A program made the position numbers and the translations under genes. From a bacterium (GTDB taxonomy: Bacteria > Electryoneota > B3-LCP): a DNA stretch of 64,000 nucleotides. This document shows positions 1 to 9,743 of this stretch, in pieces; the first letter of the stretch is position 1, and every line of letters begins with the position of its first letter. The stretch lies in contig JAPKYS010000069.1 in assembly GCA_026394195.1 (NCBI GenBank), forward strand, positions 1 to 64,000. The letters are read 5' to 3'. The notes beneath the pieces were generated by a model that saw only the letters and a list, made by a program, of their open reading frames with translations, searched no databases and was not told where the DNA came from.

Positions 1-39
1 GCCCCTTGTTACAAAATAGTGTCCCTACAACGCGTATTG

Positions 40-2979
40 CTATTTCATCAGCACCATTTTGTTTGTGGCTGAATACTCTCCTGCTTCCAGCTTGTACAGG
101 TAGATGCCTGACGCCAGATGCGTCGCATCGAAGGTGACGCTGTGGGTTCCTGCATCTCTCATGCCATTCACCAGCTGCGCCACTTCCCGCCCCATGATGT
201 CGAAGACCGTCAGCTTCACCAGTCCCGCTTGCGGCAGATTGAAGCTGATCGAAGTCAGGGGGTTGAACGGATTGGGGTAGTTTTGGTTCAGCGAGTATTC
301 GGTCGGCATGGACGAATTCGTTACTGCGAATTCATCGAAGAAATCGCCGGTGACGAAGGATTCACTGATCCAGGGATTACCGTCCGCCACCGTCGATTTG
401 GTGATGGTGAAGAAACTGCTGTCGGAAATCGTATTCGGGTAGGTGCCCATGTAGGAAATGAAGTACAACGTCCCCGAACTGATCGATCCGGCGATGGTCT
501 GCGTCATCACCCGAGAGGGATTGGCTCCACCGCCCAACGTCCGCGTCACCGGCCCGAAGATCTGCGTGTATTGACCGGCAGAGTTGCGCACTTTATTCCA
601 GACCGATCCGGTCTGTGGTGTGGTGGTCAAATTGTGCACGTTGATGTTGTACGGGAAACTGCCGCCGTTCGCCGGGATCACCACTGGCGGGTTGACCGCG
701 CTGGTAGTGATATCCCAAACCACTGGAGGTACGCCGGTCGCGGTTGTGTAGAGGATGGAGAAACGGTTGGTGATCGCATGAGCGTTGGCATCTCGCGCTC
801 CGTCGAAGAAGTACTGAATACCCACAGTCTCCGCCGGATTATCGATACCGATCGTGCCCTCAGTTTGCGCCGATGCGGACATGTCTTTGTATTGGACCTT
901 GATGCGTCCGTCGCCTGTTGAGGTCGGATAATACACCGGATCCAACAGGATGATCTGGAAGGTCTCGAAAGCGCCAACCGGAGCGAATTGCTCGATGTGG
1001 TTGTATTCCACGATCAAACGGTGATTGGTAGCGTCGAACCAGCTCCAGACCTTGCCTGAATTGGTCCGCTGCGGGGACAGGTCTTCCCAGTATCCGGCAA
1101 TCATCGCTTCCGGGCCATCGGTGTTGGGGATGCCTGAGTTCGAGTAGTCGTCTGCCAGGACGTCGCCCATGGCTACCCAGCCGTTGGCTCCGACCGAGTA
1201 GCGGCTGAAGGTCTGTCCGTAATAAACGAACGAGAAGGGGAGATCATAGCTGAACACCTGATCGTCTGACGTGAAGGCGACCATGGTTCCGGCGCCGCCG
1301 GAATCCGCCGAGATTTCCACCCAGTTATAGGCAGGCAGTTCAGGAGTGTCATAGGGATCGTAGGCGCGATACCCATAGGCGTCGGGTCCTGATGGGCTGT
1401 TCAAGGGATCGCCGACCACGAAGGTGATGTTCGCTTCATTCGTATAGGCGCTGTCAGCCGTGATGTGCAACAGGCAGGTGACGTTCTGACCCTGCGGGCA
1501 GGTTGAACTGACGTTGAACGTGTAAGCCGGCGTTCCCTGTCCCTGCTGGAAATGCCCCAGGTTTGGGAAGTTGGCTGTATTCTGAGTAATGGTCAGGTAG
1601 GGATCAGTGGTCGAAAGCGAACCTACAATATTGGTAGCTTGCCCTTGACCGACATTGTTCAAAGTTACGACCATGGAACAGCTTTCTCCAGGGTCAGGAG
1701 CGTTGTTGTTGTTCCCGCCAATGTCGTCGATGACTTTGTCGGCTATCACGACGAAGGGTCCAGTGCCGGTGGGCCAAAGCGACACACCGACTCCGAAGCC
1801 CACTGGGAAATCGCCGTATTGCGGATGTTCATTATCCGTATCGTGTTCAATCGCATACCGGTAGGCTTCATCCATGGTGATGACGCCATCTGCGTTATAG
1901 TCTCCATTGACCACCACGCCATAAGCATCCCGACCCTTGACGGCGGCAGTCCAATGGAAAACGTATGTGTCGTAAACGTAGTCAGGCGGCATCGCCCAGG
2001 ATGATTCGTCGTAGCGGCAAGCCGAAGAAGCCACAATCGGACCCGGTGACACGACGATATTATCCAGAAATCCACCCGAATTACACGGCTCCAGGGTGCA
2101 GATGATCTCGCAGCGCGGCAAGGCTGCCAACAGTTGCGCGAAATGAGTATCGGGCAGCTCTTCCTGGTTCCAGAGGTTCTCGATGACGCTCGGGCCGCTG
2201 ACCGGTCCGCCGTGATCCGTGGTGAAGATGAAGAGTTTGTCGTTGGGGGTCAAGATGCCCGCCAATTGCCCGAACACCATATCGACATTGGACAGCACGC
2301 ACGAATACATGATATCGGCATCGCCGTCGCCGTCAAGGTCCGGATTGGAATTCTGCCCGTTGGATTGATCGACTGCCGGATTGGTGCCATCCGAGCAGAG
2401 CACGATGATGTGATCGTCGGCGAAGCCGTAGACGGTGGTCAGGGTGATGTAGATGTTGGAGAGATCGTTCCAGTAGCGGACGTGGTTATTGCTGGAATTA
2501 TAACCGCCGTTCATCAACACAGCCCAGCGATCACCTCGGGTCGGTCCAGGACCACCCGGCGGTTCAGTGATCTCAGCACGGTGGTTTTCAGTTGCCATCA
2601 GTATGTCGCCGATGGCCGTGGAAACCTGTGTGTACTCTTCCTGATTTTGCGGGGGGCTTTTTGCCGGAAACATGGTGATGCTCCCAGTGGCGGATTCAAC
2701 GAAAGCGTATCGCACCGGGTGAAAGAGATTGGCGGTGGGGTAATCATCGATGTAGATGACGTAACCTTCGCCTGGAGCGACCAGGATGCGCTCTTTAGTG
2801 CCGCGGATATCCGTTCCGGCGGCAACAGGTCCCCAGACCTGCATGACCACCTGATCCTTCAACCCGGGCAGAATATTCGATTCCACCGATTTAACGGCCT
2901 GATCGGCGTTCTGGATGGGCAGCGCCAGAACAGGCAGAGCCAACAGGATGCAGACCAGTGCAAGTAAGCATGCTCTCAT
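40..2979 (-). CDS. Secreted C13/caspase-fold peptidase-like protein with T9SS-type sorting domain
   Basis: Probable surface-exposed or released cysteine endopeptidase, 979 residues. The ATG at 2979 is preferred to an in-frame ATG at 3078: AGGAGG lies just upstream and a signal peptide (MRACLLALVCILLALPVLA) starts there. A His in TTDHGG (H256) and a Cys in EPCNSGGF (C299) have the context and spacing of the C13 (legumain/caspase-fold) dyad. An acidic DLDGDGDAD stretch (about 213-221) may bind calcium. Then come a CARDB/Ig-like part (about 430-510), a beta-sandwich part (about 530-740), the module shared with three neighbours (about 754-885), and a CTD with YPNPFNP that ends in K. The dyad and CTD are visible; the family call is inference and the substrate is unknown. 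It is divergent from the next gene. Confidence 0.8.
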   Translation of the reverse strand: MRACLLALVCILLALPVLALPIQNADQAVKSVESNILPGLKDQVVMQVWGPVAAGTDIRGTKERILVAPGEGYVIYIDDYPTANLFHPVRYAFVESATGSITMFPAKSPPQNQEEYTQVSTAIGDILMATENHRAEITEPPGGPGPTRGDRWAVLMNGGYNSSNNHVRYWNDLSNIYITLTTVYGFADDHIIVLCSDGTNPAVDQSNGQNSNPDLDGDGDADIMYSCVLSNVDMVFGQLAGILTPNDKLFIFTTDHGGPVSGPSVIENLWNQEELPDTHFAQLLAALPRCEIICTLEPCNSGGFLDNIVVSPGPIVASSACRYDESSWAMPPDYVYDTYVFHWTAAVKGRDAYGVVVNGDYNADGVITMDEAYRYAIEHDTDNEHPQYGDFPVGFGVGVSLWPTGTGPFVVIADKVIDDIGGNNNNAPDPGESCSMVVTLNNVGQGQATNIVGSLSTTDPYLTITQNTANFPNLGHFQQGQGTPAYTFNVSSTCPQGQNVTCLLHITADSAYTNEANITFVVGDPLNSPSGPDAYGYRAYDPYDTPELPAYNWVEISADSGGAGTMVAFTSDDQVFSYDLPFSFVYYGQTFSRYSVGANGWVAMGDVLADDYSNSGIPNTDGPEAMIAGYWEDLSPQRTNSGKVWSWFDATNHRLIVEYNHIEQFAPVGAFETFQIILLDPVYYPTSTGDGRIKVQYKDMSASAQTEGTIGIDNPAETVGIQYFFDGARDANAHAITNRFSILYTTATGVPPVVWDITTSAVNPPVVIPANGGSFPYNINVHNLTTTPQTGSVWNKVRNSAGQYTQIFGPVTRTLGGGANPSRVMTQTIAGSISSGTLYFISYMGTYPNTISDSSFFTITKSTVADGNPWISESFVTGDFFDEFAVTNSSMPTEYSLNQNYPNPFNPLTSISFNLPQAGLVKLTVFDIMGREVAQLVNGMRDAGTHSVTFDATHLASGIYLYKLEAGEYSATNKMVLMK

Positions 2980-3195
2980 AAGACCTCCTGAGGTGTGATG
3001 GGAATTGGAATTATTTCCATGATTTGTGTGAGATCGATGGCGATATAACAATTTACTGAAAAATTTGTCCAATGTCAAGCAAATTAAAGTATTGAGTTTT
3101 CTATTTTCTTCTGTCGCTAATTTCTCTTGCTATTCAGAAAATATTTTGTTATTTTGATATTGAGTCTGACAGTCCTAACTAATCAGGGAGTAACA

Positions 3196-4908
3196 ATGAA
3201 AAATGCCGTTTCGATACTGATTTGCCTCCTTACCTTGGTGTGCGGAGCCTTGGCGCAAAACAGCGAATATCTGGTGAGTTCTGCACTCAGCAGGGGCACT
3301 GAAATCGCCCCCCTGAAATCGGACGTCCAGACGGATAACGTCGCCTGGACACAGGTTGCCGGCGCGCCCCACTTTTACGGCCGCAGCGGTACCGCTGTTC
3401 TCGGCGGCTATATGTACTGTTTCGGCAGTGAGGGATCCAACATCGCTCAGGCGTTTAACCTCAGCACCGAACAGTGGGTCGCTTCCACGCCTCCATTGAT
3501 GGGTTATGATAATTGGCCCGCCGTGGCAACCGGCAACGCCATTTTCCTGATCGGTCGCAGCGAAAGCGTGACTATCGGGGATGATGTGCAGAAGTTCGTG
3601 CCCACGGCAGGCGGACCTACGGGTGTATGGACGTTGGCTGCTCATTACCCCTATGCCGCCTACGGCATTTGTGCCGCCTGGGATGGTGGAGATTATATTT
3701 ACGCTGCGGGCGGATTCACGGACACCCAGGAGCTTAGCGCCGCCTACAAATACCAGATTTCCCGCGACATCTGGGATGCCATCGCGGATCTGCCGGTTCC
3801 CATGGGCTTTGCTGGAGCCGCCTTCATCAACGGTCAATTTCATGTCATGGGCGGAGAGGACACCGGCAACACGCATTTCGCCTACAATCCCGGCACCAAC
3901 CAGTGGGTTGAAAAAGCCGCCGTGCCCACAGTCATAAATTTCGCCACCTACAGCGTTACCTCCAACGCAAACTTTATCTTCTCGGTGGGTGGAGGAGGTG
4001 GGTATTACGTCTGGCCTGCCACCAATGCCGTTCAGATCTACAATCCCATCACCGATACCTGGGCGCAGGAGACGGCGTTGCCGGTGGCGAGAGGCTGCAA
4101 CAACGCCTGCTGGGCGGGAAATGGGACGGTCATCAGCGGCGGCGGATTCGTCACCACCACCGGCTGGTCGACCATCACCTACAAGGGGAGTGGATTCCCG
4201 GGAGGAACCCCGGCGACCGTAGATCTCACCATCACCGCAGTGAACCCACCTATAGTCATCCCCGTCAACGGCGGCACTTTCCAGTACAACATCAACGTGC
4301 ACAACCAGGGCACCTCACCCCAGACGTTTACGGTATGGAATAAAATCCGATCAGCCAGCACCTACTACGAAGTATTCGGTCCGGTCACTCGAACTTTGCC
4401 CGGCGGCGCCAACCCCACTCGCACGATGATCCAAAATGTAGCCGCCTCAATCCCCGCAGGCGTCAACTATTACATCTCCTACATCGGCGCCTATCCGAAT
4501 GTCGTCCTGGACAGCAGCTACTTCACCTTCACCAAAACCGCCCTGTCCGACGGTGGAGCCTGGGTTGAAGAATCCTCCTGCAGCGGAGATTTCTTCGAGG
4601 AATACGCAGCAGTAGGGGCGATGCATGCATCGCCCTTACAATCTGAAAATTTCGTTCTGCTGGGCGCTTATCCCAACCCGTTCAATCCGACGACAACCAT
4701 CCGCTACGAGCTGCGAGCTGCGAGCTGCGTGACGTTGGAGGTATTTAACGTTGAGGGACGCGTCGTAGGGGTCCAACATGTTGAACCCCTACAATCAGGC
4801 GCACATGAAATTACCTTCGACGGATCGGGGTTACCGTCGGGTGTGTATCTGTACAAGCTGGAAGCAGGAGATTATACTGCGACCAACAAGAGGGTGCTGA
4901 TGAAATGA
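3196..4908 (+). CDS. Secreted kelch-type beta-propeller protein with T9SS-type sorting domain
   Basis: Exported 570-residue protein, probably adhesive or carbohydrate-binding. The ATG at 3196 is preferred over an in-frame ATG at 3127 because AGGGAG sits five bases before it; the signal peptide ends at ALAQ. Residues about 40-340 form kelch-like blades with repeated YxxGG, MGGED and W..AA.LP motifs. Residues about 342-471 are the NPPIVIPVNGG module also found in the genes at 40, 6069 and 7955. The CTD follows with YPNPFNP. Two in-frame palindromes (4612-4639, 4765-4792) and a CGAGCTG heptamer array (4707-4727) lie inside the CTD code. The last 297 bases nearly match the end of the gene at 7955-9859. 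Confidence 0.8.
   Translation: MKNAVSILICLLTLVCGALAQNSEYLVSSALSRGTEIAPLKSDVQTDNVAWTQVAGAPHFYGRSGTAVLGGYMYCFGSEGSNIAQAFNLSTEQWVASTPPLMGYDNWPAVATGNAIFLIGRSESVTIGDDVQKFVPTAGGPTGVWTLAAHYPYAAYGICAAWDGGDYIYAAGGFTDTQELSAAYKYQISRDIWDAIADLPVPMGFAGAAFINGQFHVMGGEDTGNTHFAYNPGTNQWVEKAAVPTVINFATYSVTSNANFIFSVGGGGGYYVWPATNAVQIYNPITDTWAQETALPVARGCNNACWAGNGTVISGGGFVTTTGWSTITYKGSGFPGGTPATVDLTITAVNPPIVIPVNGGTFQYNINVHNQGTSPQTFTVWNKIRSASTYYEVFGPVTRTLPGGANPTRTMIQNVAASIPAGVNYYISYIGAYPNVVLDSSYFTFTKTALSDGGAWVEESSCSGDFFEEYAAVGAMHASPLQSENFVLLGAYPNPFNPTTTIRYELRAASCVTLEVFNVEGRVVGVQHVEPLQSGAHEITFDGSGLPSGVYLYKLEAGDYTATNKRVLMK
4612..4639. repeat. Family A palindrome inside coding sequence
   Basis: 28-bp palindrome with GTAGGGGCGATGCA as left arm; the right arm is its reverse complement with one mismatch. 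It lies in frame in the CTD linker of the kelch protein and encodes VGAMHASPL. The same element is at 9563 and, intergenic, at 19368. Confidence 0.9.
4707..4727. repeat. Coding heptamer array (CGAGCTG)x3
   Basis: Three exact copies of CGAGCTG, 21 bp, encode the YELRAAS strand of the sorting domain. A 21-bp step keeps the frame. A near copy is at 9658-9678. Confidence 0.85.
4765..4792. repeat. Family A palindrome inside coding sequence
   Basis: 28-bp palindrome, left arm GTAGGGGTCCAACA, one mismatch between arms. It lies in frame after FNVEGRV and encodes VGVQHVEPL, replacing the usual hairpin between the VFD..GR and SG.Y strands of the CTD. Its counterpart is at 9716. Confidence 0.9.
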
Positions 4909-4953
4909 GCGTGTAACAAGGGTTGCACCCTTGTTGAGGGCGGTCTTCAGTAC

Positions 4954-4984
4954 GCAGAGGGCGATCCAACGGATCGCCCTCTGC
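4954..4984. terminator. Perfect 14-bp hairpin after the kelch gene
   Basis: GCAGAGGGCGATCC and its exact reverse complement flank a 3-base loop (AAC), 46 bases past the stop codon. There is no clear T run, so it may be a rho-independent terminator variant or a mRNA 3'-end stabiliser. Confidence 0.6.
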
Positions 4985-5003
4985 ATTTGAAAGCTTTCAA
5001 TTG

Positions 5004-5063
5004 TCAAGGAGATAATTTATTCTAACGGATCAATCAAGGAGATAATTTATTCTAACGGATCAA
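5004..5063. repeat. Tandem direct repeat, 2 x 30 bp
   Basis: Two exact adjacent copies of a 30-bp unit that begins TCAAGGAGATAATTT and ends ACGGATCAA. They stand just upstream of the TrmB-family regulator promoter and could be a second regulator-binding site or a simple recent duplication. Confidence 0.9.
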
Positions 5064-5071
5064 GAATTTAC

Positions 5072-5100
5072 TTGACTTTGCCAAAATTCAGTTGTATATT
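5072..5100 (+). promoter_or_regulatory. Sigma70-type promoter of the TrmB-family gene
   Basis: -35 TTGACT at 5072-5077, 17-base spacer, -10 TATATT at 5095-5100. The -10 box overlaps the left arm of the palindrome at 5098-5129, the geometry expected for repression. Confidence 0.75.
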
Positions 5101-5129
5101 TATGTCATCATAGGGATGATGACATAAAT
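5098..5129. promoter_or_regulatory. Perfect palindrome, candidate autoregulatory operator
   Basis: ATTTATGTCATCAT and its exact reverse complement are separated by AGGG. It overlaps the -10 box and start site, 23 bases before the ATG of the TrmB-family gene. Autoregulation is inference; a 5'-end hairpin in the transcript is the alternative. Confidence 0.65.
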
Positions 5130-5151
5130 CGGGAGATGACCACAAGCAGGA

Positions 5152-6033
5152 ATGCCAAATCTTAAAAACGATATTGTCAGGCGGTTGTTGTCGCTGGGAA
5201 TGACGGAACGCGAAGCAAAGGTCTATCATAGTCTGTTATTCAAGCGAATCGCTTCTGCTTCTGAGCTGCAGAAATATTCCGGCATTCCCAACAGCCAGAT
5301 CTACGGAACCATTGATTCCTTGGTACGACAGGGATATTTCACGGAAAGACAAGTGAATGGCAAGCGTACCTTTGAAATTGTCGACCCTGATATTTCACTA
5401 ATCTCTCTGCTTGATAAATTAAAGCTCAGACTCGAAGATGGTCTCGACCTTAAGAAAACCTTGGCCGAAACGTATGCCAACGGTGAGATCCATAAAGAAC
5501 CGTTTGAATATATCGAAGTCGTTCACAAAAATGAACTTATTCACCGAAAATTCGTCGAGCTGATGCAGAGCGCCCAAAATGAGGTACTTAATTTTGTGCT
5601 ACCTCCTTTTGCGGCGTATTCGATGGAGATGTTCGAAGAGCAAAATGAGGCTTATTACAGCTTCCTAAATCGGGGAGGCCAGTCTTTGGCAATCTTGGAA
5701 ATCAAACCAAATTCTCATCTGCGGATGTACCGATTAGCGGAGATAAACCATAAAGAAAAACACCCGAATGAAAACACCAGGATATCTGCCAAATTACCTC
5801 TGAAGCTTTTTATCTTCGATAGAAAGACGATGCTGATCACGGAAAAATCCGCAAGTGCAGATGACGGAGCCTTGACCATGACCATCATCAAGCAGAAAAC
5901 GACCGTCGAGGGGTATGTCAACTTGTTTAATTTCATCTGGGACCAATCGATGGACATCGACGCATGGGTCAATTCGAACGAAAGCCTTTTAAAGGAAAAA
6001 TTGGAAGAATGGAAAATGACCGACAATAAGTAA
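5152..6033 (+). CDS. TrmB-family transcriptional regulator
   Basis: 293-residue DNA-binding protein. The N-terminal winged helix (about 1-75; GMTEREAKVYHSLL, then IPNSQIYGTIDSLVRQGYF) is typical of TrmB/Sugar-specific regulators. A short coiled linker (about 80-110) and a C-terminal domain of PLD-like TrmB type (about 115-280) follow. Family members usually sense sugars or redox state, but the ligand here is unknown. The gene sits between secreted-protein genes and is followed after 35 bases by the propeller gene, which may be in the same transcript. The promoter and palindrome upstream suggest autoregulation. Confidence 0.8.
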   Translation: MPNLKNDIVRRLLSLGMTEREAKVYHSLLFKRIASASELQKYSGIPNSQIYGTIDSLVRQGYFTERQVNGKRTFEIVDPDISLISLLDKLKLRLEDGLDLKKTLAETYANGEIHKEPFEYIEVVHKNELIHRKFVELMQSAQNEVLNFVLPPFAAYSMEMFEEQNEAYYSFLNRGGQSLAILEIKPNSHLRMYRLAEINHKEKHPNENTRISAKLPLKLFIFDRKTMLITEKSASADDGALTMTIIKQKTTVEGYVNLFNFIWDQSMDIDAWVNSNESLLKEKLEEWKMTDNK

Positions 6034-6068
6034 GATCAAATAACCACATGACAAAAGAGAGGTTTGAA

Positions 6069-7877
6069 ATGAGGAAATTACTGCTTTCTCTGATGCTTGC
6101 GCTGGCATTTTTCAGCCTCGCAAACGCCCAACCGGACACCCTCTGGACCCGTCATTATGGAAGCCCCTTGGTGGACTGGTGCACATCTATGGTTACGACA
6201 ACAGACGGTGGTTTTGCACTGGGAAATTACGCGGTGAAGGATTCTGGTGGTTTCACTCTGTTCTCGCTTTTCAAAGCGAATGCCAATGGTGATTCGCTGT
6301 GGCGCAAATTTTACGGTATGAACATCGTAGACCACACCTGCCTTGACCTTAAACAAACCGCAGATGGCGGCTATATTCTGATCGGTTATGCCGGAGAGGA
6401 TCCTGATGAGCAGTCCTGCGCCTTGAAAACAAATGCAGGCGGGGATTCTGTCTGGATGCAGTACTATGGCGGTCCCAGTAATGAGGATTTCCAGTCCGTC
6501 GTGCAGATTAACGATGGTGGATTCATCTGTGCAGGCAGCTCGAACTCCACTGGAAACCAGCAGACCTACCTGGTGAGGCTCGATGCAAATGGGAACACCG
6601 TGTGGACACGCTACTATGGGGATGCAAACCAGCAGACGGCAACCTGCATCATTCCAACCAGCGATGGTAATTTCATGGTAGGAGGTTATACTCTGATCCC
6701 TTCACCCTATGGTTATTCGCCTTTCCTCCTGAAAGTGAATGCCAGCGGTGATTCGCTCTGGCAAGGCACCTATCCATCTGCAAATGCGCAGATCATGGAT
6801 CTGAAACAGACCACCGATGGTGGTTATGTCATGGCCCTGATGAAATTTGTGAGCTGGCAATTTGATGCGGCAGGAATGAAAGTGGATGCAAACGGAGTCC
6901 AGCAATGGGTAACTTCTCTGGGTGGTCAACAGTTCGACAGCGTCATTCAATCTGCAGACGGTAACTATGTCTTTGTTGGAAACTACTCAACCATGGCACC
7001 GCCTCAGGCGACCTATATGGCGAAACTCAGTGCGACTGGAACCCAGATCTGGACATTACAACTGGAAATGTGCACCAGCCTGGAATGGGGGCAGACCGTC
7101 GTGCAGCTCCCGGCAGGTAATTTCGTAATCGCCGGGACGGATGTTATAGGCGGCGTTTCAAACCAGATGTATCTGGTCAAATTCGCCCCGGAAGCTGTTC
7201 CGACTCTGGACGTCAACATCATTGCAGTGAATCCTCCTATCGTTATACCGGCTAATGGCGGCAGCTTCCAGTATAACCTCAACGTGCACAACCTGGGTAC
7301 CGTACCGGCAACCTTCTCGGTCTGGACGAAAATTCGTTCAGGCAGCACTTACTACCCGGGCTTCGGTCCGGCAACACGTACGCTGCCCGGCGGTGCCAAC
7401 CCAACCCGGACACTTACTCAGACCGTGGCAGCGACGATACCAGCAGGTACCGATTACTACATCGCTTATATCGGGACCTACCCGAGCACGATAGTGGACA
7501 GCAGTTACTTCACCTTTAGAAAGACAGCGGTTGTAGACGGTGGTCCCTGGATCACTGAATCGAAGCTGTATGGGGACTTCTTTGAGGAATATGCCGTTGA
7601 AACGGTTATCCCCGACGTCTATATCCTGGGAAGTGCTTCTCCAAACCCCTTCAATCCGACCACAAATATCAGATACGAGCTGCGCGAAGCGAGTTACGTG
7701 AATCTGGCCGTCTTTGACATTTCCGGAAAGCTGATTGCTACATTGGTCGACGGAATGCGCCAGGCGGGTAATCAAGAAGTCACCTTCGATGCGTCGAATC
7801 TGGCTTCCGGCATCTATCTTTACAGAATCTCCTCAGGTAATTTCAGCACCACCGGTAAAATGGTTCTGTTGAAGTAA
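6069..7877 (+). CDS. Secreted beta-propeller (T9SS-type sorting domain) protein
   Basis: Exported 602-residue protein. The ATG at 6069 has GAGAGG upstream and opens a clear signal peptide ending ANAQ; an in-frame ATG at 6048 lacks both. Residues about 25-375 hold about seven repeats of the form (TTDGGF..G..)(K.NA.GDSLW...YG), a propeller found in many CTD proteins. The shared NPPIVIPANGG module covers about 380-507, and the CTD (SPNPFNP, VFDISGK, LASGIYLY, MVLLK) ends it. No palindrome is inserted in this CTD, so it shows the ancestral layout. Its role is unknown; surface binding is likely. Confidence 0.78.
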   Translation: MRKLLLSLMLALAFFSLANAQPDTLWTRHYGSPLVDWCTSMVTTTDGGFALGNYAVKDSGGFTLFSLFKANANGDSLWRKFYGMNIVDHTCLDLKQTADGGYILIGYAGEDPDEQSCALKTNAGGDSVWMQYYGGPSNEDFQSVVQINDGGFICAGSSNSTGNQQTYLVRLDANGNTVWTRYYGDANQQTATCIIPTSDGNFMVGGYTLIPSPYGYSPFLLKVNASGDSLWQGTYPSANAQIMDLKQTTDGGYVMALMKFVSWQFDAAGMKVDANGVQQWVTSLGGQQFDSVIQSADGNYVFVGNYSTMAPPQATYMAKLSATGTQIWTLQLEMCTSLEWGQTVVQLPAGNFVIAGTDVIGGVSNQMYLVKFAPEAVPTLDVNIIAVNPPIVIPANGGSFQYNLNVHNLGTVPATFSVWTKIRSGSTYYPGFGPATRTLPGGANPTRTLTQTVAATIPAGTDYYIAYIGTYPSTIVDSSYFTFRKTAVVDGGPWITESKLYGDFFEEYAVETVIPDVYILGSASPNPFNPTTNIRYELREASYVNLAVFDISGKLIATLVDGMRQAGNQEVTFDASNLASGIYLYRISSGNFSTTGKMVLLK

Positions 7878-7892
7878 CCTGCGTGCGCTGCG

Positions 7893-7921
7893 GCAGGGCG
7901 AGCGTGATTGGCTCGCCCTGC
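7893..7921 (+). terminator. Hairpin after the propeller gene
   Basis: GCAGGGCGAGC and its exact complement around a 7-base loop, 15 bases after the stop codon. The T run is missing, so confidence as an intrinsic terminator is moderate. Confidence 0.55.
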
Positions 7922-9562
7922 TGATAAACTGAAAACATCGAGAATGAGGCTAAAATGCTCAAAATCGTAAATTGGATGACAGTAGTGGTGCTGTCGCTCG
8001 GTATGATCCCCTGCATCGTGGCAGCTCAGCCGACCATCAGCGGCAACCTGAGCGGTAACCTGGGGCCGGGAACCTACATCGTGGTTGGGAATTGTACCGT
8101 TCCGACAGGACAAAGCCTGATCATCGCGCCTGGGACAACACTGCTCTTCGGCGGGCATTATTTCTTCTATGTCAACGGCCAATTGACCGCCGTCGGAACA
8201 GAGGTAGATTCCATCAAATTCCTGCCACAGGATGGAACCACGGCAACTCGGCACGGAGGCCTGCGCTTTCAACCCGGCACGCCAACCAACAATGTCTTAT
8301 CTTACTGCCGGATCGACAACGCCCGCAATCAGAGCTTCCCGATTTATACGGGAGGCGCTATCTTTGTACAGAGCGCCACGCTGACGGTCTCGCATTCCCG
8401 GATCACGAACAGCATCTCGAACACCGGTGGCGGGTTATACGCAAATGCTGCCACGGTAATTATAACCGCCTGCGATTTTGTGGCTGACAGCGCCGTTGAT
8501 GGAGCCGGTATCTACGCCAATAGCTGTCCCATCACGGTCACAGAATCAGGTTTCTACAACACTAAGTGTTTTGGCAGTGGCAACGGTGGTGGGATCTTTC
8601 TGGTTAACTGCGATCAATCCCAGGTTCGCAACAGTATCTTCATCGGGAATCACTCGGACGGCACGTGAGGCACCTGCGGAGGCGGCGGGATCCGCTGCTA
8701 CAACTCAGATGCCCTCATCGATCATAATCTGATCTGCTATAATTCCTCGACGACCTATGCCGGCGGAGTGTTCGCCATTGACTGCATCGTCACGCTGGTC
8801 AATAACACCATCGCCTATAATACTACGACGACCGGCACCACCTCAGGTGGAGGAGTTTACGCCTACCCCGGTTCATCCTTCACCGGAAGCAACAACATCG
8901 TCTACTTCAATTCGGCATCCACCAGTCCTAATGTTGGAGGCACACAATCCTTAACCTACTCTTGCTGGGCTGAAGCATCTGGGGGAATGGGGAACATTAA
9001 CGGCGATCCCCTGTTCGTCAATGCCGTTAATGAGGACTTCCATCTACAATCTACTTCACCCTGCATCGATACCGGTAACCCTCTGAGCCCGCTGGATCCA
9101 GACGGTTCCCGCACCGATATGGGCGTATATCCTTTCGACCATTCTGTGCAACCGCAAACCCTGGACATCACCACCAGCGAGGTGAACCCACCCATCACCA
9201 TACCGGCCAATGGCGGCAGTTTCCAGTACAACATCAGTATACACAACCTTACCACCACACCGCAGACGTTTGCCGTCTGGAATAAGGTGCGCAACTCCGG
9301 CAACGTCTATACGCAGGTCTGGGGTCCGGTGACTCGATCCCTGCCGGGCGGAGCTAATCCCAGCCGCATCCTGACGCAGACCATCGCCAGTAGCATCTCC
9401 TCGGGGACGCTGTACTTCATTTCCTATGTCGGGACTTATCCCAATGCGGTGGTGGATAGCAGTTTCTTCACCATCACCAAGTCGACAGTCACCGATGGCA
9501 ACCCCTGGATCGGGGAATCCTTTGTGACCGGCGACGTGTTCGATGAATTTGCCACCACAGAC

Positions 9563-9590
9563 GTAGGGGCGACGCATGCGTCGCCCTTAC
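9563..9590. repeat. Family A palindrome inside coding sequence
   Basis: 28-bp palindrome with left arm GTAGGGGCGACGCA and one mismatch in the right arm; in frame, encoding VGATHASPL. It is the left boundary of the 297-bp cassette shared with 4612-4908. Confidence 0.9.
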
Positions 9591-9657
9591 AATCTGAAAA
9601 TTTCGTTTTGCTGGGCGCTTATCCCAACCCGTTCAATCCGACGACAACCATCCGCTA

Positions 9658-9678
9658 CGAGCTGCGAGCTGCGAGCGG
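9658..9678. repeat. Coding heptamer array, near copy of 4707-4727
   Basis: CGAGCTG, CGAGCTG, CGAGCGG in frame in the CTD code (YELRAASG). Confidence 0.8.
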
Positions 9679-9715
9679 CGTGACGTTGGAGGTATTTAAC
9701 GTTGAGGGACGCGTC

Positions 9716-9743
9716 GTAGGGGTTCAACATGTTGAACCCCTAC
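9716..9743. repeat. Perfect family A palindrome inside coding sequence
   Basis: Perfect 28-bp palindrome, left arm GTAGGGGTTCAACA. It encodes VGVQHVEPL after FNVEGRV, at the same CTD position as 4765-4792. Confidence 0.92.

Noticed and set aside
2134..2967. 277-codon plus-strand frame opposite the C13-like peptidase
   Set aside because: Shadow of a motif-bearing gene with a good RBS.
3175..4302. 375-codon open frame on the minus strand opposite the kelch gene
   Set aside because: Composition is that of an antisense shadow (Arg/Gly/Val-rich, no family match), while the plus strand has a signal peptide, kelch blades and CTD.
8600..8720. Selenocysteine at the TGA of the beta-helix gene
   Set aside because: No convincing SECIS hairpin follows, and secreted beta-helix proteins are not known selenoproteins; a nonsense change or error is simpler.
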